Shown: positions 6,778 to 15,200, numbered from the stretch's first letter. The stretch: DNA of 23,786 nucleotides from Proteobacteria bacterium ST_bin16 (GCA_002083595.1 MSXT01000037.1:1-23786); one strand, 5' to 3'. Numbers and translations are program-made. Notes: generated by a model not told the origin, from the sequence alone.

Positions 6778-7149
6778 TCAAATACGCCCGATGTAAAGCA
6801 CGACAATAAGTCCCAACGCCAAGATAGCCACGGCGACATTCACCAGCATGCCCCAGCGGGTTCCGTATCCCTCGGGGAATTCCGCCGGATTCAGAGTTCT
6901 CAGGAATACCGCATACTGACGGGATGAATAAATGGCGGATACCGCGCCGAGGAGGACGAAAGCAAATCCCAGCCAGAATGTCAGCGTCATACCGGAAGCA
7001 TGCACATGATCCTGCGCCAAGGCGCTCAATAGCAGGCCAGTACGCTCGACCAAAAAACCGAAAGCGATCAGGGCAAGACTGGTGCGGTTCCAGGCCAGCA
7101 ACGTGCGCTCCGCTGCGAAGAGCACCCGGGGATCCTTGAGGTCAGACAT
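6778..7149 (-). CDS. DUF202 (YidH-like) inner-membrane protein
   Basis: This 123-residue protein begins DPRVLFAAERTLLAWNRTSLALIAFG, the hallmark of the DUF202/YidH family. It has three predicted membrane helices at about 24-43, 53-73 and 99-119, and the loop SRQYAVFLRTLNP between the second and third. Length and order match the family, whose function is unknown. A strong AAGGAG precedes the ATG. It appears to be a single-gene unit: the next gene upstream on the same strand ends 82 bases away. Confidence 0.9.
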   Translation of the reverse strand: MSDLKDPRVLFAAERTLLAWNRTSLALIAFGFLVERTGLLLSALAQDHVHASGMTLTFWLGFAFVLLGAVSAIYSSRQYAVFLRTLNPAEFPEGYGTRWGMLVNVAVAILALGLIVVLYIGRI

Positions 7150-7231
7150 GCTTTCTCCTTAGCGTGACACTGAATTGGTTAACAAAATTGCACTATGGAA
7201 CAATAGCCTTTCTCGCTGACTCGATGAGTTT

Positions 7232-7870
7232 CTACTCCCAAATCACCATCTTGAAGCGTTCCTTGACGATACCGAAGTAATTGCACTTCCAATCGCTCTG
7301 CGCAAAAAAATCCAGATGATGCCATTGGTCTTTCTGTTTCAGGATACTGGCAGCGGCATCATCCCAGTCCGTGGCGGCCAATTTAACTTCCAGCTGCTGT
7401 TTCCGTTCGGCCACTTCCGCGTAATCAAAACCATCGTATTCCCAATGCAACACTTCAAACACATTACCCGCACGGTCGGCATAATCCATGCTGAAATCCA
7501 GCCCCCACTTGGGACGCATGCGGATAATCTTATAAATCAGCGGATTGGTTTGCGCCCAGTGTTCGAGTTGCTGCAATGCTGCGCCGCGATACCCTTTGCG
7601 CTCGAATAACAAACTGTGGTTCAACACTGCGCCTTCCACCCGTTCCGGCTGTGTGAACCAAGGCGTCTTGATTGCGTGCCGATGTTCCCGGTGCGCATGG
7701 GCAGATGTCAGGTTAGCCTCGGCATAGCGTTGTTCCAGACCGGTCAAGTCGTACCCGTTTTGATCGAACAGGGCCAGCTCATGGGTTGCCGGTGCATTCA
7801 AACTTTCCAGCGGGCGGTCCCAGAAACCTGTGGGATTGAATTGATTGTTGGTTAAATCTAAGTAACTCAT
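7232..7870 (-). CDS. Hypothetical protein, family not recognised
   Basis: I chose ATG at 7870 (MSYLDLTNNQFNP), giving 212 residues. A longer frame to 7963 would overlap the DUF3175 gene and add a low-complexity F/N-rich segment. The protein is soluble-looking, with no signal peptide or membrane helix. It is aromatic-rich near its C-terminal half: RMRPKWGLDFSMDYAD, then FEVLHWEYDGFDYAEV, and FFAQSDWKCNYFGIVKERF close to the end. This density of conserved-looking W, Y and H suggests a real fold, but I cannot name it. It lies 49 bases after the DUF3175 gene and may be co-transcribed with it. No clear Shine-Dalgarno is present. Confidence 0.7.
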   Translation of the reverse strand: MSYLDLTNNQFNPTGFWDRPLESLNAPATHELALFDQNGYDLTGLEQRYAEANLTSAHAHREHRHAIKTPWFTQPERVEGAVLNHSLLFERKGYRGAALQQLEHWAQTNPLIYKIIRMRPKWGLDFSMDYADRAGNVFEVLHWEYDGFDYAEVAERKQQLEVKLAATDWDDAAASILKQKDQWHHLDFFAQSDWKCNYFGIVKERFKMVIWE

Positions 7871-7919
7871 GAGGTTAAATAAAATAAAATTATTCCTGAT
7901 TGGAAAGCTAAAAAACAGA

Positions 7920-8216
7920 TTATGGTTGGATGCGCGGTTTTCCATACAATTCCCGCAGCTCATTCTTGGCTTTTTCCAGCACCCCGCGTTGCTGCACGGA
8001 CAAATGCTTCCCCGCCCGGTTGATGTAAAAATTCAACATCGACATCGCCGACGCAAACGGCTCCGCCTTGCGCCGCTGGCTATTTTCGGCCGACTGTTTC
8101 AGCGACAACGCGATTTTGCGCGGATCATTCCACGAAAAAACACCGTACTCAAGATCCAAGGCGTTGCTGGTTTCGGCGACTTGCTGCGACCAATGATGCG
8201 GGGTATTTCGCGGCAT
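7920..8216 (-). CDS. DUF3175 protein
   Basis: From ATG at 8216 this is 98 residues beginning MPRNTPHHWSQQV. It matches the DUF3175 pattern: ALDLEYGVFSWNDPRKIALSLK, SAENSQRRKAEPFASAMSML, FYINRAGKHLS and a C-terminal LEKAKNELRELYGK. The family is small, basic and of unknown function. An alternative GTG start at 8225 adds three residues; GGGTGA sits at a suitable distance before the ATG, so I prefer the ATG. Confidence 0.88.
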   Translation of the reverse strand: MPRNTPHHWSQQVAETSNALDLEYGVFSWNDPRKIALSLKQSAENSQRRKAEPFASAMSMLNFYINRAGKHLSVQQRGVLEKAKNELRELYGKPRIQP

Positions 8217-8383
8217 AAACGTCACCCGGCGTTAGATAAAAATCAGGAAACACAAGCAAACACGCATTCATAATCAGCGGTACTTGTCGCACGCCGCATC
8301 AAAATTGCAATGATTAAGCTTGCTAAGATGACTGGTTCCAGGCAAATATACACGAGAACAGATTGAACGACAGCTAGTTAAAA

Positions 8384-8415
8384 AAATAACCCCGTTACTC
8401 GGAACGGGGTTATTT
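8384..8415 (-). terminator. Strong Rho-independent terminator of the second PEP-CTERM gene
   Basis: The 13-bp arms 8384-8396 and 8403-8415 pair perfectly (AAATAACCCCGTT with AACGGGGTTATTT) around a 6-base loop. Read on the minus strand the stem ends in a run of seven T (8386 down to 8380). It starts 17 bases after the stop of the PEP-CTERM gene. Confidence 0.93.
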
Positions 8416-8432
8416 CGGCTAAAAATAATTAT

Positions 8433-8996
8433 CTAGATATTTTGTTTTCTACGGCGCACAAAGAAACCAACCAGTCCTAACCCAGCCAGAAACATTGCGT
8501 AAGTTTCCGGTTCAGGCACAGCTGCTATTGTGTTGGAGAATGAGAAACTTAAATCGTTGTAGTCAAATGGTCCGTTGTACAAATCCTCAAAACTGACTAG
8601 CGTGGTGTTCGGAAGCCAATCGGATTGAACGCGTGCGTGCTCGTGACTGTCCGGATTGCGGCTTGCTTCGCCAGTAAAAAAATCATGACCGGTATTGTTG
8701 ACGTGCATGCGGAACATAAGTTCGGTTCCGGCAGCGAAAGTTCCCAAGCTTACCGAGGTACCAACCGGTGTAGCGTGGTTATTAAAAATAAAAGTGGAAC
8801 CCAAGTAAAGATCATTGCTGAATGAAGCAGAATTTCCTTCGTAAGTTGCGATAATTTCTCCACCCGTCGCAATTACTTTAAGACCCTCGGAGCCAGGTGC
8901 GGCAATTGGAAAAGCGTAAGCAGATAAGCTGACCCCCCCGCTAATAATCAGAGCAGCAGCTAGCCGCATCACTGAATGAGTAAGTGTGTGTAACAT
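8433..8996 (-). CDS. PEP-CTERM sorting-domain protein with a DUF4114-like segment
   Basis: This 187-residue protein has a signal peptide (AAALIISGGVSLSAYA) cleaved near residue 28. The mature domain contains AAGTELMFRMHVNN, an NPDSHEHARVQSD stretch and FEDLYNGPFDYNDLSFSF. The HA...FEDL...DYNDL.F pattern resembles DUF4114, a domain often found in exported PEP-CTERM proteins with probable calcium-binding acidic loops; the binding is inferred. The C-terminus is VPEPETYA, a hydrophobic helix and RRRKQNI. AAAGGA lies nine bases before the ATG. Its tail closely resembles that of the PEP-CTERM protein at 5746-6459, so both probably use the same exosortase, which is encoded elsewhere. It ends in its own intrinsic terminator. 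Confidence 0.92.
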   Translation of the reverse strand: MLHTLTHSVMRLAAALIISGGVSLSAYAFPIAAPGSEGLKVIATGGEIIATYEGNSASFSNDLYLGSTFIFNNHATPVGTSVSLGTFAAGTELMFRMHVNNTGHDFFTGEASRNPDSHEHARVQSDWLPNTTLVSFEDLYNGPFDYNDLSFSFSNTIAAVPEPETYAMFLAGLGLVGFFVRRRKQNI

Positions 8997-9418
8997 AGAA
9001 TTATTCCTTTTTTATTATTGATCGAACCAATCAGAAGCCCATGGCCACAGCATTGGCACTAGAATTTGAGTATAAAACACCGGGAAAAATGAATCGCTCT
9101 CTGTATTTTGTTCCAAATGCACTACTGATTCAAAAGTAAGGGCATCTGATACTCTTACTGCAGCGAGCCGGTTAAAATTTATTGAACCAGCCGCGAGCAG
9201 CTATTAAGTATTCTCCGTTTTTCCGGCTGAATCAAGTACCGGTCAAAAAAATTATCTTTCAAACAATCACTGGCTTAAAGAATCCGTGAATAGTTTGGCA
9301 AACAAGATGAGACGCAAAACGAATGGAGCAAAGACAAATCAGATCTATCATTGTGCTAGGCGAATCTTTCAGCGCTACATGATGCAGATCACTTACGCAG
9401 ATTACTATTCAGTATTTC
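8997..9418. other. 422-base non-coding stretch between bioD and the second PEP-CTERM gene
   Basis: No gene, tRNA or strong terminator is visible. The stretch holds the upstream region of the PEP-CTERM gene, with a possible -10 TATACT on the minus strand at 9069-9074 but no good -35. An imperfect inverted repeat (GCCGGTT at 9167-9173, AACCAGC at 9185-9191) is present. The bio operon must end here, but no stem with a T run follows bioD. Confidence 0.5.
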
Positions 9419-10081
9419 TTAGAGCTTTAAAACATTCAACAAACTGAATTTTTGCTGAGTAGCCGTTTCTTTGGTGAACGGTACTACCCCCAACAATGGG
9501 CAATCCAACCGTTGTTCCAACGTGGCGATATTTTCCGCTACAGCCAGCATCTGCGGATCAATGCAGTTGGCCACCCACCCTGCCAAAGTCAAACCGGCTG
9601 TCTTGATTGCTTGCGCCGTCAGCAAAGCGTGATTCAAGCAACCCAGACGCATACCAACCACTAAGATCACAGGAAGATTTAGTACTTGCGCTAAATTTGC
9701 GCCAGTCTGATGCTGATTAACCGGCACCAGAAAACCGCCAGCGCCTTCGACAATAATCCTATCCGCTTGGGTACTGAGTTGCCGGTAAGCCTGTTGAATG
9801 ACCGTCAGGTCGATTTCCCTGCCCGCTAGTTGCGCAGCAAGGTGCGGCGAAATGGGCGAGTCGAATGCATACGGGTTGATTTGCTGACGCATTACATTCA
9901 CGTTGCTGGCAGCGAGCAGTTGCTCGACATCCAGCCATTTTCCATTTTCGATGCCTGCGGCAATTGGTTTCATGCCAATAACTTTATGACCTTGCGCCGC
10001 GAACGCATGCAGCAATGCGCAACTGACAGTGGTTTTGCCGATGCCGGTGTCGGTGCCGGTGACAAAGTAACCTTGCCCCAT
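9419..10081 (-). CDS. bioD: Dethiobiotin synthetase
   Basis: BioD makes dethiobiotin from 7,8-diaminopelargonic acid, CO2 and ATP in the cytoplasm, the step before BioB. The 220-residue protein has the P-loop GTDTGIGKT (9-17), the MKPIAAG segment with K38, and VEGAGG (111-116), all placed as in the family. Length is normal. It is the last gene of the operon and starts one base after the bioC stop, so translation is probably coupled. Confidence 0.97.
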   Translation of the reverse strand: MGQGYFVTGTDTGIGKTTVSCALLHAFAAQGHKVIGMKPIAAGIENGKWLDVEQLLAASNVNVMRQQINPYAFDSPISPHLAAQLAGREIDLTVIQQAYRQLSTQADRIIVEGAGGFLVPVNQHQTGANLAQVLNLPVILVVGMRLGCLNHALLTAQAIKTAGLTLAGWVANCIDPQMLAVAENIATLEQRLDCPLLGVVPFTKETATQQKFSLLNVLKL

Positions 10082-10082
10082 A

Positions 10083-10961
10083 TTAAGGCGGCAAACCCAA
10101 TTGCCGGCGCGTTTCCGGTGTCAGGATCGAACGCGGATCGAACGGTTTCCAGGCATGCCCGTACACCACTTCAAATGTGGCGGGCAGCTTACCGTTGCGG
10201 CGCAGCGTTTCGTATTCGCCGATGACTCGTTGCCACTTATTTTTTCCCATCAATCCCTGCTGCCTGCCCTGCAGCACGTTGTGCGCACCGATGGCTTTGA
10301 GGTCGCGCATCACGCTGATCACGTCGTCGTACGTCAAGGTGATGTATTCCATGTCCATCACCGGGGTGGAAAAGCGATTGTTGACCAGCAGATCGCCAAT
10401 GTCGTGCATGTCGGCAAAGCGGTTGACGTGCTGGTAGCCATCGATTTTCGCAAACGCTTGGCGCAGTTCTTTCAAGGTATCTGGACCGAAGGTGCTGAAC
10501 ATCAGCAATCCATCGGCGCGCAGAATGCGGTGCATTTCGGCAAAAGTGCGATCCAGGTCGTTGCACCATTGCAGCGCAAGGTTCGACCAGATCAATCCGA
10601 CGCTTTCGTTCTTGAACGGCAGTTGCTCGATATCGCCGCACACGTAATCGCTGCGCTGCTGCAACGGCAGCAAACGTTGCCACCAGGCGGTGTTGGGGCG
10701 CGCATGCGTGAGCATCGCCCAGGCAATATCGACCGCGATCAATTGGCTGCTCGGATAGCGTTTGACCAGTTGCTGGCTGCCGTAGCCGGTGCCACTACCC
10801 GCGTCGAGAATCACATCGGGCTTATATTTGATGTATTCCAAGCGCGCCAGCATGCGGTTGCTGATTTCGCGTTGCAGCACCGCCGCTTGGTCGTAACTGA
10901 CCGAGGCGCGTTCAAACGCGGCACGCAGTTGTTTCTTATCAAGAATTTGTCCAGAATGCAT
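10083..10961 (-). CDS. bioC: Malonyl-ACP O-methyltransferase
   Basis: BioC methylates malonyl-ACP with S-adenosylmethionine to start the disguised fatty-acid route to pimeloyl-ACP. From ATG at 10961 (MHSGQILDKKQLRAAFERAS) it has 292 residues. The SAM-binding motif is ILDAGSGTG (51-59), and the later motifs VCGDIEQLPF and LIWSNLALQW are typical BioC. The start overlaps the end of bioH by 23 bases; an upstream in-frame ATG at 11021 would overlap more and adds residues not typical of BioC. Its product is handed to fatty-acid synthesis enzymes and then to BioH. Confidence 0.95.
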   Translation of the reverse strand: MHSGQILDKKQLRAAFERASVSYDQAAVLQREISNRMLARLEYIKYKPDVILDAGSGTGYGSQQLVKRYPSSQLIAVDIAWAMLTHARPNTAWWQRLLPLQQRSDYVCGDIEQLPFKNESVGLIWSNLALQWCNDLDRTFAEMHRILRADGLLMFSTFGPDTLKELRQAFAKIDGYQHVNRFADMHDIGDLLVNNRFSTPVMDMEYITLTYDDVISVMRDLKAIGAHNVLQGRQQGLMGKNKWQRVIGEYETLRRNGKLPATFEVVYGHAWKPFDPRSILTPETRRQLGLPP

Positions 10962-11709
10962 TGAGATGAGCCACAAATTGTTCGGGGTAAGATAAAAACG
11001 GCGCGTGGCCGCAGTGCGCAAACATCACCTGCTGCGATTGCGGCAAATGCCGCTGCATCCAATCGGCCGCTGCCGGGTGGGTAATCACGTCATTTTCGCC
11101 ATGCACGATTAAAACTGGTTGTTTGATGGTTACGATGCGTTCGCGTAAATCGCTGTGCTGCAAAATCCGCAAGCCTTTTTCCAATGCATCGGGATCGGGC
11201 TCGCCACGCAGAAAAAAGTTTTTGCGCAATTGCGACAGAATCTTGCTGGCATCGCGGTCGCCGCTCATTTGCAATGTCAGAAAGCGATTGATCGTGGTGG
11301 TGTAATTGAGTTTCAAGTTTTCCAGAAACAATTGCAGCAATTTGCGCTCCATGCCCCATTCCCAGTCGTCGCATTTGGCAAAACACGGTGTGGTGGCAAT
11401 CAGCGCCAGCTTCTCGACCCGCTGCGGCTCGCGCACCGCCAATTCCATCGCTACTTGCCCGCCGAGCGACCAGCCACCGAGCATGCAGCGCTCCGGTAAC
11501 ATTCCCGCAACCATCTCAACCAGGTGATCCAACGTTCCGGGCTCGCTCGCGGGACTCAAACCATGCCCGGGCAAATCGACCAGATGCACGCGGAACCGTT
11601 GCGCCAGTTCATCGCGAACGCTGCCCCAAATGCCGCTGTGCATCGCCCAGCCGTGCAGCAGCACAAGATCAGGGCCTTGCCCCACGATTTCGATATGCAA
11701 TGGCGTCAT
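10939..11709 (-). CDS. bioH: Pimeloyl-ACP methyl ester carboxylesterase
   Basis: BioH removes the methyl group from pimeloyl-ACP methyl ester, ending chain growth and freeing pimeloyl-ACP for BioF. The 256-residue alpha/beta hydrolase has the oxyanion region LLHGWAMHSGIW (17-28), the nucleophile elbow GGWSLGG with S81, the acid D207 (GENDVI) and H235 (CGHAPF). These positions are close to the E. coli BioH triad. It starts by an ATGA overlap with the end of bioF and overlaps bioC at its own end. Confidence 0.96.
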   Translation of the reverse strand: MTPLHIEIVGQGPDLVLLHGWAMHSGIWGSVRDELAQRFRVHLVDLPGHGLSPASEPGTLDHLVEMVAGMLPERCMLGGWSLGGQVAMELAVREPQRVEKLALIATTPCFAKCDDWEWGMERKLLQLFLENLKLNYTTTINRFLTLQMSGDRDASKILSQLRKNFFLRGEPDPDALEKGLRILQHSDLRERIVTIKQPVLIVHGENDVITHPAAADWMQRHLPQSQQVMFAHCGHAPFLSYPEQFVAHLNAFWTNS

Positions 11710-12869
11710 GACGGCGCCAAATCGTGCAAAGCCCGGACAAGGCGTTGAATATCGTCCGGCTGGTGTGTGGCTGATAAGGAAATACGCAGGCGCGCCGTGC
11801 CTTGCGGCACTGTCGGCGGGCGAATGGCCGGAACCAGTATGCCTTGTTCGCGCAATCCTTGACTGATGCGCACGGCTTCAACGCTGTCGCCGATCAACAA
11901 GGGTTGAATCGGTGTCACGGAAGGCAACAGTTTCCAAGGTAACGGCTGCAAGCCCTGTTTCAATTGCGCAATGTTACGCCGCAACGCCTCGCGCCGCCAT
12001 TCATCCAGTTCGATCAAACGCACACTGGTCAACAATGCGTGCGCCAGCAATGGCGGTGTGGCGGTGGTATAGATATAGCTGCGCGCCGACTGAGCCAGGG
12101 TTTCGATCACTTCCGGCTGCGCCGCGACGAATGCGCCAAATACACCGGCCGCTTTACCGAGTGTCGCCATGTAGATGAGATTCGGCGAATGGGGGTGCGC
12201 ACTTCCCGGTAAAAATAAGCTGCCGCGCCCCTGCTCGCCCAGTACGCCAAAACCATGCGCATCGTCCAATAACAGCCATGCATGGTAGCGTTCGCACAAT
12301 GCGATCAATCGCCGGATGGGTGCAATATCCCCTTCCATGCTGAATACCGCATCGCTGATCACCAGCTTGCGCCGCGCTTGGACTGTGGCCAGGCGTTGTT
12401 CCAACGCTGCCAGATCACAATGCGGATAGCGGATGAATTGCGCGCGCGACAGTAAAGCCGCGTCGTTCAGCGAAGCATGGTTCAATTTATCGGCGAAAAC
12501 TGCATCTTCGCGCCCGGCTAACGCCGTGACCATGCCGATATTGGCCATATAGCCGGTGGAAAACAACAACGCTTGCGGGAATCCGGTAAATGCCGCCAGC
12601 GCTGTTTCGAGATCATGATGCGCGACGCTATGACCGTTGACCAAATGTGAGGCACCCGCACCAACACCGTAGCGCCGGGCGCCGTCACATGCCGATGCAA
12701 TCAATTCCGGGTGATTGGCAAGTCCCAGGTAATCGTTGCTGCTGAATGCCAGATAATCCCGCCCATCCATCGTGATATGGTTTGCTTGCGGGGAATCGAC
12801 GATTTGCCGGGTGCGCCGCAGACCTTTTTGCTCGCGTATGCGCAGTTGCTCAGCCAGATCCGCAAACAT
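11706..12869 (-). CDS. bioF: 8-amino-7-oxononanoate synthase
   Basis: BioF is a PLP enzyme that condenses pimeloyl-ACP (or -CoA) with L-alanine to give 8-amino-7-oxononanoate. The 387-residue protein has SSNDYLGLANHPEL (43-56), the substrate-binding H131 region (KLNHASLNDA), the cofactor motif DDAHGFGVLG (202-211) and the Schiff-base lysine K239 in ATLGKAAG. All are in the expected order and spacing. Its ATG directly follows the bioB stop (TAGATG), and its end overlaps bioH by four bases. Confidence 0.97.
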   Translation of the reverse strand: MFADLAEQLRIREQKGLRRTRQIVDSPQANHITMDGRDYLAFSSNDYLGLANHPELIASACDGARRYGVGAGASHLVNGHSVAHHDLETALAAFTGFPQALLFSTGYMANIGMVTALAGREDAVFADKLNHASLNDAALLSRAQFIRYPHCDLAALEQRLATVQARRKLVISDAVFSMEGDIAPIRRLIALCERYHAWLLLDDAHGFGVLGEQGRGSLFLPGSAHPHSPNLIYMATLGKAAGVFGAFVAAQPEVIETLAQSARSYIYTTATPPLLAHALLTSVRLIELDEWRREALRRNIAQLKQGLQPLPWKLLPSVTPIQPLLIGDSVEAVRISQGLREQGILVPAIRPPTVPQGTARLRISLSATHQPDDIQRLVRALHDLAPS

Positions 12870-13877
12870 CTACGACAGCGCGTGCAGCCCCAGCTTATCC
12901 AATAACATGCGGTCGCGATCGGTTTCCGGATTGCCGGTCGTCAACAATTTGTCGCCGTAGAAAATGGAATTGGCACCGGCCAGGAAGCACAGCGCTTGAA
13001 TTGCATCGGACATTTCCTGACGCCCCGCGGACAACCGCACCATGGCTTTCGGCATGGTGATCCGTGCCGCGGCGATGGTGCGCACGAATTCAAGCGGATC
13101 GAGCGCTTCCGTACCGTATAAAGGCGTACCCTTGACCTGCACCAGATGATTGATCGGCACCGATTCCGGATACGGATTCAGATTGGCCAATTGCGCGATC
13201 AATCCGGCGCGCGAGCGGCGCGTTTCACCCATGCCGACAATGCCGCCGCAACACACATTAATGCCCGCTTGACGCACTTCCTGCAAGGTATTCAAACGAT
13301 CCTCATACTGCCGCGTGGTGATAATTTCTTCATAAAATTCCGGCGCGGTATCGAGGTTGTGGTTGTAATAATCCAGCCCGGCTTCACCGAGTTGCTGCGC
13401 CTGGCCGGGTTTCAATAAACCCAGCGTGGCACAGGTTTCCATACCCAGTGATTTGACCGCACGTACCATTTCGGTCATTTTCTCGATATCGCGCTGTTTC
13501 GGGCCGCGCCAGGCAGCGCCCATACAGAAGCGCGACGCGCCTTTGGCTTTTGCCGCAGACGCGGCAGAGACCACTTCGTCCAGCGACAGCAGGTCCTGAT
13601 TCTCAACGCCGGTGTGATAACGCGCCGCTTGCGGACAGTAGCCACAATCTTCCGGGCAGCCGCCGGTTTTTACGGAAATCAGTGTCGATAATTGCACGCC
13701 GTTGGCGTCGTGATATTGCCGGTGCACGCTTTGCGCACGATAGATCAGATCGTTAAACGGCGCATTCAGCAATGATTCAATATCCGCCACGCTCCAATGC
13801 GCCGAGTCTTGCGATTTTCCGGTCATCCCGCCCAGATCGTTTTGTGTTTCGTTGCTTGTCAGTGAATCCAAGTTCAT
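12870..13877 (-). CDS. bioB: Biotin synthase
   Basis: BioB is a radical-SAM enzyme that inserts sulfur into dethiobiotin. The 335-residue protein has the CxxxCxxC motif C74-C78-C81 (GGCPEDCGYCPQ) for the [4Fe-4S] cluster. The second-cluster ligands are C118, C149, C209 and R281, all in the same spacing as E. coli BioB plus about 21 residues. The N-terminus is therefore some 20 residues longer than E. coli, with a polar leader. TAGGT lies at normal distance before the ATG. It is the first gene of bioBFHCD and divergent from comF. I see no BirA-type or BioR-type operator upstream. Confidence 0.97.
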   Translation of the reverse strand: MNLDSLTSNETQNDLGGMTGKSQDSAHWSVADIESLLNAPFNDLIYRAQSVHRQYHDANGVQLSTLISVKTGGCPEDCGYCPQAARYHTGVENQDLLSLDEVVSAASAAKAKGASRFCMGAAWRGPKQRDIEKMTEMVRAVKSLGMETCATLGLLKPGQAQQLGEAGLDYYNHNLDTAPEFYEEIITTRQYEDRLNTLQEVRQAGINVCCGGIVGMGETRRSRAGLIAQLANLNPYPESVPINHLVQVKGTPLYGTEALDPLEFVRTIAAARITMPKAMVRLSAGRQEMSDAIQALCFLAGANSIFYGDKLLTTGNPETDRDRMLLDKLGLHALS

Positions 13878-14008
13878 ATCAATTTACCTATTGTGCTGTT
13901 TAAATGCTGCAGCGATCGCGCCCATTGCCGATAGCCTTCGATGAATCAAGAATTATGTCAGTGTTTCTATTTTACCACCGCCGATTTTTAAACAACCGAT
14001 TAAATACG

Positions 14009-14707
14009 ATGCACATCCGGATTCAAAAAAATTGCCTACTGTGCGGCATTACCTCTGATCATGATTTTTGCGCGCCGTGCTACCGTGATTTACCGCAGCT
14101 GCCCGGGCATCATTGCCCCGTTTGCCTATGGCCGGTGCCGACAGCGGAAATCTGCGGCGCTTGCTTGAAAAAGCCGCCCGCATTCACGCGCACGATTGCC
14201 GCACTGCGTTATACCTTTCCTGCCGATGCGTTGATCCATGCGTTAAAATATCAAACCAATCTGGCCATCGCACCGGTTCTTGCCCATCTGTTCATTACCC
14301 GGCTAGGAACGATAGAAACGCTGCCTGATATCATCATGCCGATGCCGCTGCACCCGATCCGGTTACGCGAGCGCGGTTTTAACCAAGCGATGGAAATCAG
14401 CCGCTACATTGCCAAGCAAACGGATGTTGCCCTGATACCGGATGGTTGCAGCCGCATCAAACACACGCTGCCGCAAGCCGGATTGCCGTGGAAGGAACGG
14501 CAGAAAAATATCCGTAAGGCTTTTCGCTGTACAATGGATTTATCGGGCAAGCATGTTGCGGTGGTCGATGATGTCATGACCACCGGCGCGACACTCAACG
14601 AACTGGCCAAAGTATTGCAACGGCAAGGCGCGGCTGAAATCAGTAATTGGGTGATTGCCAGAGCCGTGCCGGAAGTAAAGCAAACCGGTCCTTTTACTTC
14701 ATTCTAA
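14009..14707 (+). CDS. comF: ComF family phosphoribosyltransferase-like protein
   Basis: From ATG at 14009 the protein has 232 residues. An N-terminal zinc-ribbon-like part has cysteines C9, C12, C21, C24, C36, C39, C49 and C52. The phosphoribosyltransferase fold follows, with IMPMPLHPIRLRERGFNQA and the PRPP-binding motif VVDDVMTTGATL near residues 185-196. ComF proteins are linked to single-stranded DNA handling during natural transformation; the substrate is unknown. Starts at 13955 or 13904 would add up to 35 residues not typical of the family, and no start has a good Shine-Dalgarno. trmL begins 21 bases after the stop, so the two may form an operon. Confidence 0.9.
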   Translation: MHIRIQKNCLLCGITSDHDFCAPCYRDLPQLPGHHCPVCLWPVPTAEICGACLKKPPAFTRTIAALRYTFPADALIHALKYQTNLAIAPVLAHLFITRLGTIETLPDIIMPMPLHPIRLRERGFNQAMEISRYIAKQTDVALIPDGCSRIKHTLPQAGLPWKERQKNIRKAFRCTMDLSGKHVAVVDDVMTTGATLNELAKVLQRQGAAEISNWVIARAVPEVKQTGPFTSF

Positions 14708-14728
14708 TCAACACACTTTGATAGCCGT

Positions 14729-15193
14729 ATGTTTCATATCGTTTTGCATCAACCTGAAATTCCACCCAATACGGGTAATATCATCCGCCTGTGCGCCAAT
14801 ACCGGCACACAACTGCATTTGGTCAAGCCGCTCGGTTTCCCGCTGCAGGATAAGCAATTGATTCGTGCCGGTCTGGATTACCATGAATTTGCTTCGATTA
14901 AAGTCCATGAAGACTGGACGGAGTGCAATCAGCATTTGCAAGGAAAACGCCTGTTTGCGATCACTACGAAGGGAAAACAGCGACACGACACAATAGCGTA
15001 TACCGCCGGGGATGTTTTTCTGTTTGGTTCGGAAAGCTGCGGCTTGCCGGCTCACATCATGGAAACTTTTCCGGAGCAACAACGCATCCGGGTGCCGATG
15101 GTGGCCACCAGCCGCAGTTTGAATCTATCCAATGCTGTCGCCATTGTGGTTTATGAAGCCTGGCGGCAAATTGGATTTCCGTCGGGACAATAA
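14729..15193 (+). CDS. trmL: tRNA (cytidine(34)-2'-O)-methyltransferase
   Basis: TrmL methylates the wobble-base ribose of certain tRNA-Leu species. The 154-residue SPOUT protein has the N-terminal HQPEIPPNTGNIIRLCANTG, the cofactor-knot motifs LFGSESCGLP (98-107) and IRVPMVATSRSLNLSNA (120-136), and the helix AIVVYEAWRQ. Length and motifs are standard. It follows comF and its stop is only seven bases from the convergent pilQ stop, with no terminator between them. Confidence 0.95.
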   Translation: MFHIVLHQPEIPPNTGNIIRLCANTGTQLHLVKPLGFPLQDKQLIRAGLDYHEFASIKVHEDWTECNQHLQGKRLFAITTKGKQRHDTIAYTAGDVFLFGSESCGLPAHIMETFPEQQRIRVPMVATSRSLNLSNAVAIVVYEAWRQIGFPSGQ

Positions 15194-15200
15194 CCGGTAA

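Noticed and set aside
6618..6839. 73-residue frame on the minus strand after the DUF202 gene
   Set aside because: It overlaps the DUF202 gene in another frame and shows no domain, signal peptide or ribosome binding site.
1..8300. Genomic island with integration features
   Set aside because: Gene content is accessory-like, but no integrase, tRNA end, direct attachment repeats or insertion sequence is visible.
9000..9418. Possible small RNA or tRNA in the long gap after bioD
   Set aside because: No cloverleaf, TTCGA-type T-loop or terminator with a matching promoter could be found by eye.
10101..10964. 287-residue plus-strand frame opposite bioC
   Set aside because: Long, but it lies wholly over bioC, which has clear SAM motifs; the mirror product has no recognisable domain.
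13878..14008. Riboswitch or biotin-repressor site upstream of bioB
   Set aside because: No biotin riboswitch class is known and no inverted repeat of the BirA or BioR kind is visible.
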